Assembly (NCBI RefSeq): GCF_020831365.1 | Contig: NZ_JAJHPV010000009.1 | Coordinates: forward strand, 62,001-126,000 | Origin: Massilia agrisoli | GTDB lineage: Bacteria > Pseudomonadota > Gammaproteobacteria > Burkholderiales > Burkholderiaceae_D | DNA length: 64,000 nucleotides | Direction: 5' to 3' | Shown here: positions 1 to 8,756 of the stretch, piece after piece | How the letters are laid out: the number at the start of each line of letters is the position of its first letter | Position numbering within the stretch: position 1 is the stretch's first letter | Position numbers and translations under genes: made by a program | Notes under the pieces: generated by a model | Seen by the model: the letters and a program-made list of their open reading frames with translations, nothing else | What the model was told of the DNA's origin: nothing | The model's database searches: none

Positions 1-447
1 ATGGGAACCCTGTATCCCGAGCTGTATGCGGCTGTGGGCGTTCACTCAGGCTTGCCTTTCGCGTCGGCGAACGACCTGCAATCGGCGCTGGCGGCAATGC
101 GCGGCGATTTCAAACGGCCCGATATCGAATCCCGTGGGGTGCCGATTATCGTGTTCCACGGCGACAAAGACAACACCGTCCACCCGGCCAACGGGGATGA
201 ACTGGTCAAGCGCGGGGTGCGCCACCTGCAGGGCGCGCCAGTGACCGAGCCAGGCAGCGTGCCGAACGGCCACAAATATACGCGGATCGTCCACCACACC
301 GAGGAAGGTACGCCGCACGCAGAGCAGTGGCTGATCCACGGAGCGGGCCACGCGTGGTCGGGCGGGCATGCAAGCGGCAGTTATACCGACAGCAAGGGTC
401 CGGACGCCAGCCGCGAAATGATGCGCTTCTTCCAGACGCGCCGCTAA
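1..447 (+). CDS. PHB depolymerase-family esterase, C-terminal part (5' truncated by window)
   Basis: The frame is open from base 1, so the N-terminus lies outside the window; the ATG at 1 is probably internal. The visible 148 residues match the C-terminal half of short-chain PHA/feruloyl-esterase-like alpha/beta hydrolases. An FHGDKDNTVHP segment (about residues 51-61) carries the expected catalytic Asp, and GAGHAWSGG near residue 116 carries the catalytic His. The nucleophile Ser would be upstream of the window. The substrate (polyhydroxybutyrate or another ester) cannot be told from this part. The stop codon overlaps the stop of the convergent SemiSWEET gene. Confidence 0.8.
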   Translation: MGTLYPELYAAVGVHSGLPFASANDLQSALAAMRGDFKRPDIESRGVPIIVFHGDKDNTVHPANGDELVKRGVRHLQGAPVTEPGSVPNGHKYTRIVHHTEEGTPHAEQWLIHGAGHAWSGGHASGSYTDSKGPDASREMMRFFQTRR

Positions 448-719
448 GGCGCGGCGCCGGCGCGCTCGAAGTACCACTTCATGCCGAGCACGCCGGACGC
501 CAGCAGCAGGGTCAGCGTGTTGGCGATGACGACTGGCCACGAGGAGATCGCGAGCCCGTAGGCCGTCCACATGGCCACGCCGATGATGAAGATCAGGTAC
601 ATGCCGGTGGAGATGCCGGGCGCGCCGCGCTGGCGCCATACCATCAGCACTTGCGGCACGAAGGCGCTGGTGGTGCAGGCTGCGGCGATGTAGCCAAGCT
701 GGTTGATATCCAAGTCCAT
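444..719 (-). CDS. SemiSWEET-type sugar transporter
   Basis: A 91-residue protein with three predicted membrane helices (about 8-28, 38-56, 62-81) and a PQ dipeptide at 22-23 in SAFVPQV. This is the layout of bacterial SemiSWEETs, which dimerise to form a sugar uniporter in the inner membrane. The ATG at 719 was chosen because it gives the family length and places helix 1 correctly; the frame stays open upstream but that part is not family-like. The sugar is unknown. It converges on the esterase gene with overlapping stop codons. Confidence 0.85.
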   Translation of the reverse strand: MDLDINQLGYIAAACTTSAFVPQVLMVWRQRGAPGISTGMYLIFIIGVAMWTAYGLAISSWPVVIANTLTLLLASGVLGMKWYFERAGAAP

Positions 720-861
720 CCGACGATTCCGAAACAATACAGGTGCGGCATTATATTTGGCTATGGCGCGGTTGAGTGAAACGTCGTGCCCGCCGAGGCG
801 AATACCCATAACCCAGCAAGTCAGTGGCAAGATCATCCACCTTGCCGGCGCTTGCGGGGTG

Positions 862-890
862 TGGGTTCCCGCATTCGCGGGAAAGACGTT
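862..890. repeat. Palindromic intergenic repeat, family 2
   Basis: A short palindrome with the core TTCCCGCATTCGCGGGAA and flanks TGGG and GACGTT. The same unit recurs near 24.9 kb (inverted pair) and 46.4 kb. It lies between SemiSWEET and the DUF29 gene. Confidence 0.7.
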
Positions 891-921
891 GGCGACATCT
901 ACGGTTACATAGCTTTCTATT

Positions 922-1353
922 TCAGCCAGGCAGAAAATCGGTATCGAGAATTTGCTCAACTGTCCAGGGACAGCTGTCAGGGAATTCAAGGATGCCCGTT
1001 TGCTCTGATGCAAGGTGCACCGCGTCGTTGAAGGCATCGGCAAGCCATTCCTCGTCATCAAGCAGGGGCTGCAAGCTGGGCATTTTGGCTAGGCGGCGTG
1101 CAATCGCAGCGCGCTGGTCGCGGATGGTGCGTTGCCAGCTCTGGCTGCGGCGCGCGGGCTGAAACTGCCACTTAAGCAGATGGCACACCAGCACGCCGAA
1201 TCGGCTTGCCAGCTCACGCTGTTCGCTTCTGGCCACCGCTTCGATCTCCTCAGCAATATTGAGCGCATCAATGCGCTCGAGCATGCCGCCGCGCAGCAAG
1301 GCCGCCTGCTCAAGCGCCCAGGCAACAACATCGCCGTCGTAGAGCTTGCTCAT
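922..1353 (-). CDS. DUF29 domain-containing protein
   Basis: A 143-residue protein opening LYDGDVVAWALEQAALLR, with the LNIAEEIE and LLKWQFQP segments typical of DUF29. This family is abundant in cyanobacteria and proteobacteria, and its biochemical role is not established. No signal peptide or membrane segment is visible. The start at 1353 gives the standard DUF29 N-terminus (LYxxDxxxWxxxQ). The next gene on the same strand is the CWC mini-protein 73 bp upstream. Confidence 0.85.
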   Translation of the reverse strand: MSKLYDGDVVAWALEQAALLRGGMLERIDALNIAEEIEAVARSEQRELASRFGVLVCHLLKWQFQPARRSQSWQRTIRDQRAAIARRLAKMPSLQPLLDDEEWLADAFNDAVHLASEQTGILEFPDSCPWTVEQILDTDFLPG

Positions 1354-1426
1354 GCGCGGCCCCCGTTTATTAACGTGAATGTGACAGTGGTTAGATGCGC
1401 GCGATCGGAGATGGTTCAGCGCGCTT

Positions 1427-1612
1427 TTAGGAAGTCTGTTGTGGCGGCGTGGCCGCTGCAATGTGCTGCCGCAGGCAAGCCGGACACCAGCAAGCCGCCG
1501 CTTCGCCCGGGACCGGAACGACCGGCGGCAATTCGGTGCACCAGCACGGTGCGTCGAGGCCGTCCGCCATCGCGCAACCGAACTCGGTACCACAGCGTGT
1601 GCATGTGCTCAT
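1427..1612 (-). CDS. Cysteine-rich CWC family mini-protein
   Basis: A 61-residue protein with eight cysteines at 4, 7, 13, 23, 25, 41, 43 and 46. Two Cys-Trp-Cys triplets (23-25 and 41-43) define the small CWC family. The pattern suggests metal binding (zinc-ribbon-like), but this is inference; no function is established for the family. It is a true short gene, not a shadow: the cysteine spacing is diagnostic. It probably shares a transcript with the downstream DUF29 gene. Confidence 0.75.
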   Translation of the reverse strand: MSTCTRCGTEFGCAMADGLDAPCWCTELPPVVPVPGEAAACWCPACLRQHIAAATPPQQTS

Positions 1613-1713
1613 GTTAAATCCCTGATATCGCGTTTGATTCCTTACGCCGCCCGGTAACTTGCCTTACAGCCGCACCATAGCGGACCGGGAAATAAAATAC
1701 AACAAGATGGCCC

Positions 1714-1719
1714 TATAAT
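1714..1719 (+). promoter_or_regulatory. Candidate -10 element upstream of argB
   Basis: A perfect TATAAT lies 60 bp before the argB ATG. No good -35 hexamer is seen at the usual spacing, so this is a weak prediction. Confidence 0.3.
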
Positions 1720-1778
1720 GCCCACAAGCCCTGCCCTGTTTGCCTGTAAAATCTCGCCAATTCTTTTTCGGACCCGCC

Positions 1779-2705
1779 ATGACCGCTACCCTGACTAATC
1801 TGAAACTCGACCAGCACAACGACCTGACTTCGGTGTCCCCGCAGATCAAGGCGCAGATCCTGGCTGAGGCTCTGCCGTACATCCGTAACTTCCACGGCAA
1901 AACCATCGTCATCAAATACGGCGGCAATGCAATGACCGACGAGCGCCTGAAGCACGGCTTCGCACGCGACGTGATCCTGCTCAAACTGGTCGGCATGAAT
2001 CCGGTTGTGGTCCACGGCGGCGGGCCGCAGATCGACAACGCGCTGAAAAAAATCGGCAAGCAAGGCACCTTCGTCCAGGGCATGCGCATCACCGACGAAG
2101 AAACGATGGAAGTGGTCGAGTGGGTGCTGGGCGGCGAGGTTCAGCAGGACATCGTGATGCTGATCAACCACTACGGCGGCCAGGCAGTGGGCCTGACCGG
2201 CAAGGACGGCGGCCTGATTCGAGCACGCAAGATGAGCATGCCTGACCGCGAAAAGCCGGGCGAGTTCCTGGACATCGGTTTCGTCGGCGAGATCGAGGCG
2301 ATCAACCCGGCCGTGGTGAAGGCGCTGCAGGACGACGCGTTCATTCCGATCATTTCGCCAATCGGCTTCGGCCAGGATGGCCAGGCGTACAACATCAACG
2401 CCGATGTGGTCGCGGGCAAGATCGCGGAAATCCTGAAAGCCGAAAAGCTGATCATGATGACCAACATTGCTGGTGTGCAGGACAAGAAGGGCAACCTCGT
2501 CACCGACCTGTCGGCGCGCGAGATCGACGAGATGTTTGCAGACGGCACGATTTCCGGCGGCATGCTGCCGAAAATCTCGTCGGCACTGGACGCCGCCAAG
2601 TCGGGCGTGAATACGGTTCACATCATCGACGGCCGCATCGAGCACTCTTTGTTGCTGGAAGTCTTGACCGAGCAGGCTTTCGGAACTATGATTCGGTCGC
2701 ACTAA
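1779..2705 (+). CDS. argB: Acetylglutamate kinase
   Basis: A 308-residue enzyme that phosphorylates N-acetylglutamate in the second step of arginine biosynthesis, in the cytosol. Amino-acid-kinase motifs are clear: the phosphate-binding IKYGGNAM near residue 46, [10 protein letters not shown] after it, and [14 protein letters not shown] at the C-terminus. The ATG at 1779 was chosen over an in-frame TTG at 1740 because residues from MTATL onward match the family start. The long N-terminal helix is the type seen in arginine-sensitive hexameric enzymes, so feedback inhibition is likely but inferred. It stands alone, followed by tRNA-Thr. Confidence 0.97.
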   Translation: MTATLTNLKLDQHNDLTSVSPQIKAQILAEALPYIRNFHGKTIVIKYGGNAMTDERLKHGFARDVILLKLVGMNPVVVHGGGPQIDNALKKIGKQGTFVQGMRITDEETMEVVEWVLGGEVQQDIVMLINHYGGQAVGLTGKDGGLIRARKMSMPDREKPGEFLDIGFVGEIEAINPAVVKALQDDAFIPIISPIGFGQDGQAYNINADVVAGKIAEILKAEKLIMMTNIAGVQDKKGNLVTDLSAREIDEMFADGTISGGMLPKISSALDAAKSGVNTVHIIDGRIEHSLLLEVLTEQAFGTMIRSH

Positions 2706-2711
2706 AGATTT

Positions 2712-2731
2712 GTGGCAGGGTTCCCTGCCAC
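2712..2731 (+). other. Hairpin between argB and tRNA-Thr
   Basis: A perfect 9-bp inverted repeat with a 2-nt loop sits just after the argB stop and 6 bp before the tRNA. There is no T-run, so it is not a classical terminator. It could protect the argB 3' end or guide tRNA processing. Confidence 0.4.
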
Positions 2732-2737
2732 TCAGTC

Positions 2738-2812
<75 letters not shown>

Positions 2813-2820
2813 CTCCCCTC

Positions 2821-3711
2821 TCAGTACACCCGCTCCACCGCCATGCCGCGTGCGCGCAGCAACGCCGGTACGCTTGTCTTTCCGACCAGGTGCAACACGC
2901 CGACCGCCGCAACACTGTTGTTTTTCTGCGCCAGCAACTGCGCCAGCTTGTCCGCCATTTTGCGGTTGCGCTCTTCCAGCAGCACCTTTTGCAAAAAGCG
3001 TCCCGATACCGTCTGGTCTTCCTCGATACGCTGCGCGATCGCCTCCAGGCCGGCCTGGTCGGCGCCGCTCCATGCCTCGATCACCTGGCGCACCTCGGCG
3101 GCCTGCCTGCCCTGCTCGATCATCTCAACCACCTCCTCGAGGAAGCGCAGCTGCCGCTCCAGTGGCATGCTGCTGAACAGCGACAGCTGCGCATCGACCG
3201 ATTCCAGTTCCATCACCGGCACACCTTTGGCGCGCGCCAGCTGCGCCAGGTGCTGGTCGACAGCCAGGTCGGGACGGTAACCCTGCGCGCCGTATTCGGA
3301 CAGCGCCAGCATCATCACCACCAGCCACGGCCTGACACCGGCCACCGCGCCCGCATCGATACCGGCGCGGCCCAGCACCTTCACCAGGCGCTCCTTCAGT
3401 TCCGGCGCCATCTGGTCGTACAAGCTCACGCCCGGCGCGTTCATGCCATGCCTGCCGACCGCCTGCGCCGTCGCGGCGGGATCGTGCCCGGTGTCGATCT
3501 CCAGCGCCAGCGTGGACGCGCCAGCCACCGCCTGCTCGATGCGCGGCTCCAGCGGATAAAAGCCGGGCACGCCCACGTGCATGGTGCCGAACAGGTACAT
3601 GGTGTGGCCGTTTGCGCTTACCTTGAACAGTGCGCCACGGTCCGCGCCCCATGCCGAAGGCAGGGCAAAGCAAAACAGGCTAAGCAAAATCACTATAATC
3701 TGGCGTCGCAT
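2821..3711 (-). CDS. TraB/GumN family protein
   Basis: A 296-residue secreted protein with a signal peptide (hydrophobic core about 5-17, likely cleavage near residue 22). It has the two hallmark motifs of the TraB/GumN (erythromycin-esterase-related) fold: GTMH at about 42-45 and GVLHLVG near the C-terminus. These histidines probably bind metal, and metalloprotease-like activity has been proposed for relatives. The ATG at 3711 is preceded by a good AGGAAAA ribosome site, so it was preferred to the upstream in-frame TTG. It is divergent from the nucleotidase gene with only 26 bp between starts. Confidence 0.85.
   Translation of the reverse strand: MRRQIIVILLSLFCFALPSAWGADRGALFKVSANGHTMYLFGTMHVGVPGFYPLEPRIEQAVAGASTLALEIDTGHDPAATAQAVGRHGMNAPGVSLYDQMAPELKERLVKVLGRAGIDAGAVAGVRPWLVVMMLALSEYGAQGYRPDLAVDQHLAQLARAKGVPVMELESVDAQLSLFSSMPLERQLRFLEEVVEMIEQGRQAAEVRQVIEAWSGADQAGLEAIAQRIEEDQTVSGRFLQKVLLEERNRKMADKLAQLLAQKNNSVAAVGVLHLVGKTSVPALLRARGMAVERVY
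3694..3699 (+). promoter_or_regulatory. Candidate -10 element for the nucleotidase gene
   Basis: A perfect TATAAT lies inside the start region of the divergent TraB/GumN gene, 38 bp before the nucleotidase start. No clear -35 is seen. If real, the two genes have interleaved promoters. Confidence 0.3.
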
Positions 3712-3737
3712 TCGTTTTCCTCGTCGTCTTTGCAAAG

Positions 3738-4472
3738 GTGCCCGTGTCGCATACTAACCCGTCCTCCCCGCTATGGCTGTTCGACCTGGACAATACCCTG
3801 CATGATGCCTCGCATTCGATCTTCCCGGCGATCAGCGCCAACATGAACGTGTTCATCGCGCGGGTGCTGGGCGACGGCGTCACGCCGGCGACGCTTGAGG
3901 CGGTGAACGCCGCGCGGCTGCTGTACTGGAAGCGCTACGGCGCCACCTTGCTGGGGATGATCAAGCACCACCAAGTGAGCGCGGCCCACTTCCTGGAAGA
4001 GACCCATGCCATCGGCGACCTGCAGCAGATGATCCGCAGCGAGCGCGGGCTCAAACGCCTGCTGCGCCACCTGCCCGGCCGCAAAGTCCTGTTCACCAAC
4101 GCGCCTGCCCGCTACTCGACCGACGTGGTGCGCCACCTCGGCCTGCGGCGCCATTTCAGCCACCATGTGGCAATCGAGGACATGCACGTGCACGGGCAGC
4201 TGCGGCCCAAGCCATCGAAACTGATGATGCGCCGCCTGCTGCGCAAGTACGGCGTATCGGCGCGCCGCGCCATCCTGGTGGAAGACACCCTGGCCAACCT
4301 GCGCACCGCCAATCAGCTGGGGGTGCGCACCGTGTGGGTCACGCAGTACCTGCGCATGAGCGACCCGATCGGCGCCGCGGCCCTGCCGAAAATGCTAAAA
4401 CGCCCCGCTTACGTCGATGTCAAAGTAAAATCGCTACGTCAGCTGGCCGCCCGCTTGCATCGGCTGCGCTGA
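3738..4472 (+). CDS. HAD-superfamily pyrimidine 5'-nucleotidase
   Basis: A HAD-type phosphatase of about 244 residues. The nucleophile motif DLDNTL starts at residue 16 (D16 and D18). A second motif appears in VLFTNAPARYS, and the acidic motif IV in ILVEDTLANL. This pattern fits the YjjG/SDT1-like pyrimidine 5'-nucleotidases, which dephosphorylate UMP or CMP and sanitise nucleotide pools. The start is uncertain: GTG at 3738 or GTG at 3744, the latter with AAAGG just upstream. The gene is followed 28 bp later by slmA and probably shares its transcript. Confidence 0.85.
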   Translation: MPVSHTNPSSPLWLFDLDNTLHDASHSIFPAISANMNVFIARVLGDGVTPATLEAVNAARLLYWKRYGATLLGMIKHHQVSAAHFLEETHAIGDLQQMIRSERGLKRLLRHLPGRKVLFTNAPARYSTDVVRHLGLRRHFSHHVAIEDMHVHGQLRPKPSKLMMRRLLRKYGVSARRAILVEDTLANLRTANQLGVRTVWVTQYLRMSDPIGAAALPKMLKRPAYVDVKVKSLRQLAARLHRLR

Positions 4473-4500
4473 GCCAATCAACCCAAACCGCAGAGACGAC

Positions 4501-5079
4501 ATGGCAAGCACCAAGCCGGGACAGCGCAAGCTGCAAATCCTCCAGGCCCTCGCAGCGATGCTGGAGCAGCCCAAAGGCGAGAAGATCACCACCGCGGCGC
4601 TGGCGGCGCGGCTTGGCGTGTCCGAAGCGGCGCTGTATCGCCATTTCGCCAGCAAGGCGCAGATGTTCGAAGGCCTGATCGAGTTCATCGAGTCGAGCGT
4701 GTTCGGCCTGATCAACCAGATCTCCGAGCGCGAAGCCAATGGCGTCGAACAGGCCCGCGCCATCATGCAGATGCTGCTCGCCTTCGCCGCCAACAACCCA
4801 GGCATGACGCGCGTGTTGATCGGCGATGCGCTGGTCAACGAAGACGAGCGCCTGCAGCTGCGCATGAACCAGTTCTACGACAAGGTGGAACTGGCATGCA
4901 AGCAGTCGCTGCGCGTCGCCGTCACCCAGGGCCACGGCAACGAGGCCGACGTCACCGCGCGCGCCAGCCTGCTGGTCAGCTACGTGGTCGGGCGCTGGCA
5001 CCGCTACGCCAAGAGCGGCTTCCGCCAGAACCCTACCGAAGGCACATCGCTCCAGCTGGCCCTGATGCTCGCTGCATGA
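4501..5079 (+). CDS. slmA: Nucleoid occlusion factor SlmA (TetR family)
   Basis: A 192-residue TetR-family DNA-binding protein. The helix-turn-helix lies at about 30-50 (TTAALAARLGVSEAALYRHF). The following residues, KAQMFEGLIEFIESS and the C-terminal VVGRWHRYAKSGF, are characteristic of SlmA rather than a metabolite-sensing TetR. SlmA binds sites across the chromosome and blocks FtsZ ring assembly over the nucleoid. Family knowledge assigns the role; the sequence match is strong. It sits between the nucleotidase and pabBC on the same strand. Confidence 0.9.
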   Translation: MASTKPGQRKLQILQALAAMLEQPKGEKITTAALAARLGVSEAALYRHFASKAQMFEGLIEFIESSVFGLINQISEREANGVEQARAIMQMLLAFAANNPGMTRVLIGDALVNEDERLQLRMNQFYDKVELACKQSLRVAVTQGHGNEADVTARASLLVSYVVGRWHRYAKSGFRQNPTEGTSLQLALMLAA

Positions 5080-5095
5080 TTGTTCCCGCTGCACG

Positions 5096-6904
5096 ATGAA
5101 TCACGCCGATTGCTTTGCCCTGCTTGACGATGCCAGCCCCGATGCGGGACAGGCGCGTTCACGCCTGTACAGCGACTGCAAGGCCGTGCTTCGCTGCGAC
5201 GACGCCGCCGGCTGGCCGCAGCTGCTGGCCGACATGCAGGGCGCCCTGGCGCGCGGGCAGTACGCGGTAACGCTGCTGGCCTATGAGTTGGGCGGACAGC
5301 TGCAGCGCATTTCGGGCAAAGCTGGCAACACACCGCTGGCGCAGGTACTGTTGTTCGGCCAGTGCGAGCGGCTGACGCCAGCGCAGGTCGAGGCATGGCT
5401 GGCCGCGCACAGCGCTACCGGTCCGGCCGGCATCTCGGCAGTGCACCCGAACGTCGACGAAGCCGCGTTCACGCGCGCGCTGAACCGCATCCACGATTAC
5501 ATCGCCGCCGGCGACACCTACCAGGTCAACTACACCTACCGCCTGCGCTTCGACGCTTTCGGTTCGCTGCACGGCCTGTACGCCCGCCTGCGCGCGCGCC
5601 AGCCGGTGCCTTATGGCGCGCTGGTGGCGCTGCCCGGCGGCGAGGCGGTGCTGTCGCTGTCGCCGGAACTGTTCGTGCGCCACGCCGACGGCGAACTGCT
5701 AACGCGGCCGATGAAGGGCACCGCGCCTGCATCGGGCGATGACGCAGAAGACGCGCGCCGCGCCGCTGCGCTGGCGCAGGACACCAAGAACCGCGCCGAG
5801 AACCTGATGATCGTCGACCTGCTGCGCAATGACCTTGGCCGCATCGCCGTCACTGGCAGCGTCGAGGTGCCCGCGCTGTTCGACGTGCAGCGTTACACCA
5901 GCGTGCTGCAGATGACATCGACCGTGCGCGCGACGCTCAGGCCCGGCGTGCCGCTGGCCGATGTGTTCCAGGCCCTGTACCCGTGCGGCTCGATCACCGG
6001 CGCGCCGAAGCGGCGCACGATGGAGATCATCGACGAGCTGGAAGCGGCGCCACGCGGCATCTACACTGGCGCGATCGGCTGGTTCGATCCGCTGCCGGCT
6101 GGGCGGGAAATCGGGGACTTCTGCATGTCGGTGCCGATCCGCACGCTCGCGCTCAAGCCTTTGCATGACGGCGTGCGCGCCGGTGAGATGGGGGTTGGTG
6201 CGGGCATCGTGTTCGACAGCGATCCGGCCGGCGAATTTGCCGAGTGCCGCCTCAAGGCGCGCTTCCTCACCGGGCTGTCCAACGACTTCGAGCTGTTCGA
6301 AACCATGCGCGCCACGCGCGACGGGGTCGCGCACCGCGATTTACACCTGGCGCGGATCGGCGCGTCGGCGGCGTATTTCGGCTTCGCCTTCGATCGCGCT
6401 GCCGCCGATGCCGCATTAAACGAAGCGTGTGCAGAACTTGGAGACGGCGCCTTCCGCATGCGCTTCGCGCTGAAGCAGGACGGGGCGACGTCGATACATG
6501 CAGCGCCCCTGGTAGCGCTGGACGAGCCGGTGAAGGTGCTGCTGGCGCCTGACGCGACGCGCTCGGATGACCTTTTCCTGCGCCACAAAACGAGTGTACG
6601 CAACCGCTACGACACTGCGTGGCGCGCCGCCGAGGCGCAAGGTGCTTTCGATACGCTATTTTTCAACGAGCGTGGAGAACTGACCGAAGGCGGGCGTTCA
6701 AATGTATTTGTGAAGCTGGACGGGCGCTGGTACACGCCCCCGCTGTCCTCAGGCGTCCTGCCCGGCGTGATGCGGTCAAGGCTGCTGGCGGATCCCGCAT
6801 GGGATGCCGCCGAACGCGTCATCACCCGCGCGATGCTCGACCGCGCAGAAGAAATCGTGGTGTGCAACGCGCTGCGAGGCCCGCTGCGCGCTGTCCGTTT
6901 GTAG
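5096..6904 (+). CDS. pabBC: Fused aminodeoxychorismate synthase component I / aminodeoxychorismate lyase
   Basis: A 602-residue fusion for p-aminobenzoate synthesis in folate biosynthesis. Residues about 1-390 are the chorismate-binding PabB domain, with PCGSITGAPK and the C-terminal GAGIVFDSDP motif. Residues about 400-602 are a class-IV PLP aminotransferase fold (PabC), with HKTSVRNRYD carrying the expected PLP lysine and NERGELTEGGRSN near the end. One polypeptide thus makes aminodeoxychorismate from chorismate plus ammonia and then releases pABA. The glutaminase PabA is not in the window. The ATG at 5096 is 16 bp after slmA. Confidence 0.93.
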   Translation: MNHADCFALLDDASPDAGQARSRLYSDCKAVLRCDDAAGWPQLLADMQGALARGQYAVTLLAYELGGQLQRISGKAGNTPLAQVLLFGQCERLTPAQVEAWLAAHSATGPAGISAVHPNVDEAAFTRALNRIHDYIAAGDTYQVNYTYRLRFDAFGSLHGLYARLRARQPVPYGALVALPGGEAVLSLSPELFVRHADGELLTRPMKGTAPASGDDAEDARRAAALAQDTKNRAENLMIVDLLRNDLGRIAVTGSVEVPALFDVQRYTSVLQMTSTVRATLRPGVPLADVFQALYPCGSITGAPKRRTMEIIDELEAAPRGIYTGAIGWFDPLPAGREIGDFCMSVPIRTLALKPLHDGVRAGEMGVGAGIVFDSDPAGEFAECRLKARFLTGLSNDFELFETMRATRDGVAHRDLHLARIGASAAYFGFAFDRAAADAALNEACAELGDGAFRMRFALKQDGATSIHAAPLVALDEPVKVLLAPDATRSDDLFLRHKTSVRNRYDTAWRAAEAQGAFDTLFFNERGELTEGGRSNVFVKLDGRWYTPPLSSGVLPGVMRSRLLADPAWDAAERVITRAMLDRAEEIVVCNALRGPLRAVRL

Positions 6905-6930
6905 GGCGGATAAGCGCAGCGCATCCGCCG
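6901..6930. repeat. REP-like repeat, family 1
   Basis: The unit starts GTAGGGCGGATAAGCG and ends GCATCCGCCG. It overlaps the pabBC stop codon. Further copies lie at 8715, 17492, 31588-31725, 33655-33749 and 46444. Confidence 0.75.
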
Positions 6931-6931
6931 C

Positions 6932-7525
6932 TTAAGAGCCGAGCGCCTGCTCGATCTTGCTCACCAGCTGCTTGTCCTCGGGCGTCACCTTGCTCGGATA
7001 GTGCTCGATCACCTTGCCGTTACGGTCGATCAGGTACTTGGTAAAGTTCCACTTCGGTTCCTTGCCGGTAGCCTTGATCAGCTCCGCATGCAGCGGGTTC
7101 GCTTCGGCGCCCTTGACTGAGCTCTTGGCGAACATCGGGAACTTGACCCCGTAGGTGTTAAAGCAGAAGTCGGCGATCTCCTTCGAGTTGCCCGGTTCCT
7201 GCTTGCCGAAGTCGTTCGACGGGAAGCCCAGCACAACCAGCCCCTTCGGACCATACTTGGCGTACAGCTTTTCAAGGCCTTCGTACTGGTTCGTGAAGCC
7301 GCAGTAGCTGGCCGTGTTCACCACCAGGACCACCTTGCCAGCGTACTGGCACAGGTCCTGCGGCGCTTCGTCCTGCAGGCGCTTGAAGGTGTGGCGCAGC
7401 GTGGCCGGGCAGCTGGTGCGGGCCGTTACGGAAGGCGCGGCGCTCGCGGTTTGCGCAAAGGCTGGTACGCTGGCCAGCGCGGCTGCGGACAACGCGGCCA
7501 TGGCGAATACGGTAGGGTTGAACAT
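6932..7525 (-). CDS. Glutathione peroxidase family protein, exported
   Basis: A 197-residue thiol peroxidase with an N-terminal signal peptide (cleavage near AFA-Q, about residue 24). The catalytic tetrad is complete: C75 in ASYCGFT (Cys rather than selenocysteine), Q109, and W159-N160 in KWNFTKYLID. The family reduces hydrogen peroxide or lipid peroxides, usually with thioredoxin or glutathione. An extra N-terminal stretch after the signal (about 25-60) carries two additional cysteines (39 and 59). A periplasmic location is inferred from the signal peptide. Confidence 0.9.
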   Translation of the reverse strand: MFNPTVFAMAALSAAALASVPAFAQTASAAPSVTARTSCPATLRHTFKRLQDEAPQDLCQYAGKVVLVVNTASYCGFTNQYEGLEKLYAKYGPKGLVVLGFPSNDFGKQEPGNSKEIADFCFNTYGVKFPMFAKSSVKGAEANPLHAELIKATGKEPKWNFTKYLIDRNGKVIEHYPSKVTPEDKQLVSKIEQALGS

Positions 7526-7609
7526 TTGGCGTCGGCCTGCGGTCTGAGTGAATGGGAATTCATATTATGCCACCGCTGCGGAAGTGGCGAACGCATGAAG
7601 GGAATACTC

Positions 7610-8683
7610 ATGCGCCTGACCCGACGATTGTTGATGCTGGCTGCCTGGCTGCTGGTGGCGCTGGCCTTGCGTACCGAGGCAACCAGCGCCCCGCCCCTGC
7701 CCGCGCTCCAGGCTGACCTTGGCCAGACCACCGTGTCGGGCCTGTCTTCCGGCGCCTACATGGCCGGGCAGTTCGCCGTCATCCATTCCAGCCTTGTCAC
7801 CGGCGCGGCGTTCATCGCTGGCGGACCATATTACTGCGCCGGCCACCCAGGGCGGCCGCCCTTCATTCCCTACCTGGCCAACGCCATGAGCGTGTGCATG
7901 AACCCGGGCGACGCTGGTGCGAACCCGCCCGATGCCGTGTTTTTGTGGCGGCAGGCGCAGGCCTTTGCCCGCGCGGGGCTGATCGATAATGTGGCGAACC
8001 TGCGCCGGCAGTCGATCTACCTGTTCAGCGGCGGCGCGGACCGGACCGTGACCACCGCAGTGGTCGACCAGGCGCATAACTTCCACGTGCTGGCAGGCGC
8101 GAGCAGGATTCGCTACCGGGATAACCTCGACGCGGGACACGGCATGGTGACGGCTGACAGCGCGGACAACCCTTGCCCGGTCACCGCAGCGCCCTACTTC
8201 AACAACTGCGGCCTGCCGCTGGCGCATGAGCTGCTGGCGCATCTTTATCCGGGACTGGGGCCGCCCTCAGCGACGCTGGGCGGCACGGTGCTGAAGTTCG
8301 ACCAGCGGCCCTATGCCGGATACAGCGCGGGGCTGGACGACACCGGATACGCGTATGTGCCGGACATTTGCCGCAGGCAGACCTGCAGGGTGCATGTGGC
8401 ATTCCACGGCTGCAGGCAGGGCGCGGCGTTAGTGGGCGATCACTTCTACGGCCGGGCAGGCTATAACGCGGTGGCGGATGCGAACCATATCATCGTGCTG
8501 TACCCCCAGGTGCGCACCAGCCGGTTTTATCCGTATAACCCGAGGGGGTGCTGGGACTTTTGGGGCTATTCGTCGGCCGATCCGTTCCAGCCCGATTTCC
8601 ATACGCGCGAAGGGTCGCAGGTAAGGGCCGTGTTTGCGATGGTTCAGCGCCTGGGTCAGTTGCGCAATTCGCCGCATCGGTAG
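7610..8683 (+). CDS. Extracellular short-chain PHA depolymerase-like hydrolase
   Basis: A 357-residue secreted alpha/beta hydrolase. A signal peptide covers about 1-26. The lipase box GLSSG (44-48) places the nucleophile at S46. A SGGADRTVT segment may carry the acid residue, and FHGCRQG lies in the C-terminal half. This pattern fits PHB depolymerase-family enzymes. The ATG at 7610 was chosen because AAGGGA lies about 6 bp upstream and the Arg-rich signal peptide begins there; an ATG at 7595 is also in frame. No starch/PHA-binding or linker domain is present, so the true substrate may be a short oligomer or another ester. Confidence 0.8.
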   Translation: MRLTRRLLMLAAWLLVALALRTEATSAPPLPALQADLGQTTVSGLSSGAYMAGQFAVIHSSLVTGAAFIAGGPYYCAGHPGRPPFIPYLANAMSVCMNPGDAGANPPDAVFLWRQAQAFARAGLIDNVANLRRQSIYLFSGGADRTVTTAVVDQAHNFHVLAGASRIRYRDNLDAGHGMVTADSADNPCPVTAAPYFNNCGLPLAHELLAHLYPGLGPPSATLGGTVLKFDQRPYAGYSAGLDDTGYAYVPDICRRQTCRVHVAFHGCRQGAALVGDHFYGRAGYNAVADANHIIVLYPQVRTSRFYPYNPRGCWDFWGYSSADPFQPDFHTREGSQVRAVFAMVQRLGQLRNSPHR

Positions 8684-8714
8684 GAAGGAAGGGTGTATAG
8701 CCTGCGACGTGCGC

Positions 8715-8750
8715 GTAGGGCGGATAAGCGCGGCGGCGCGCATCCGCGGA
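8715..8750. repeat. REP-like repeat, family 1
   Basis: The unit GTAGGGCGGATAAGCG followed by a GC-rich middle and CATCCGCGG. It lies between the convergent hydrolase and PPK2 genes, where it may act as a transcript end. Confidence 0.7.
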
Positions 8751-8756
8751 CACGGG

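Noticed and set aside
1-447. Complete gene starting at base 1
   Set aside because: The ATG at base 1 falls inside the conserved hydrolase domain and the nucleophile motif is missing, so the gene is cut by the window edge.
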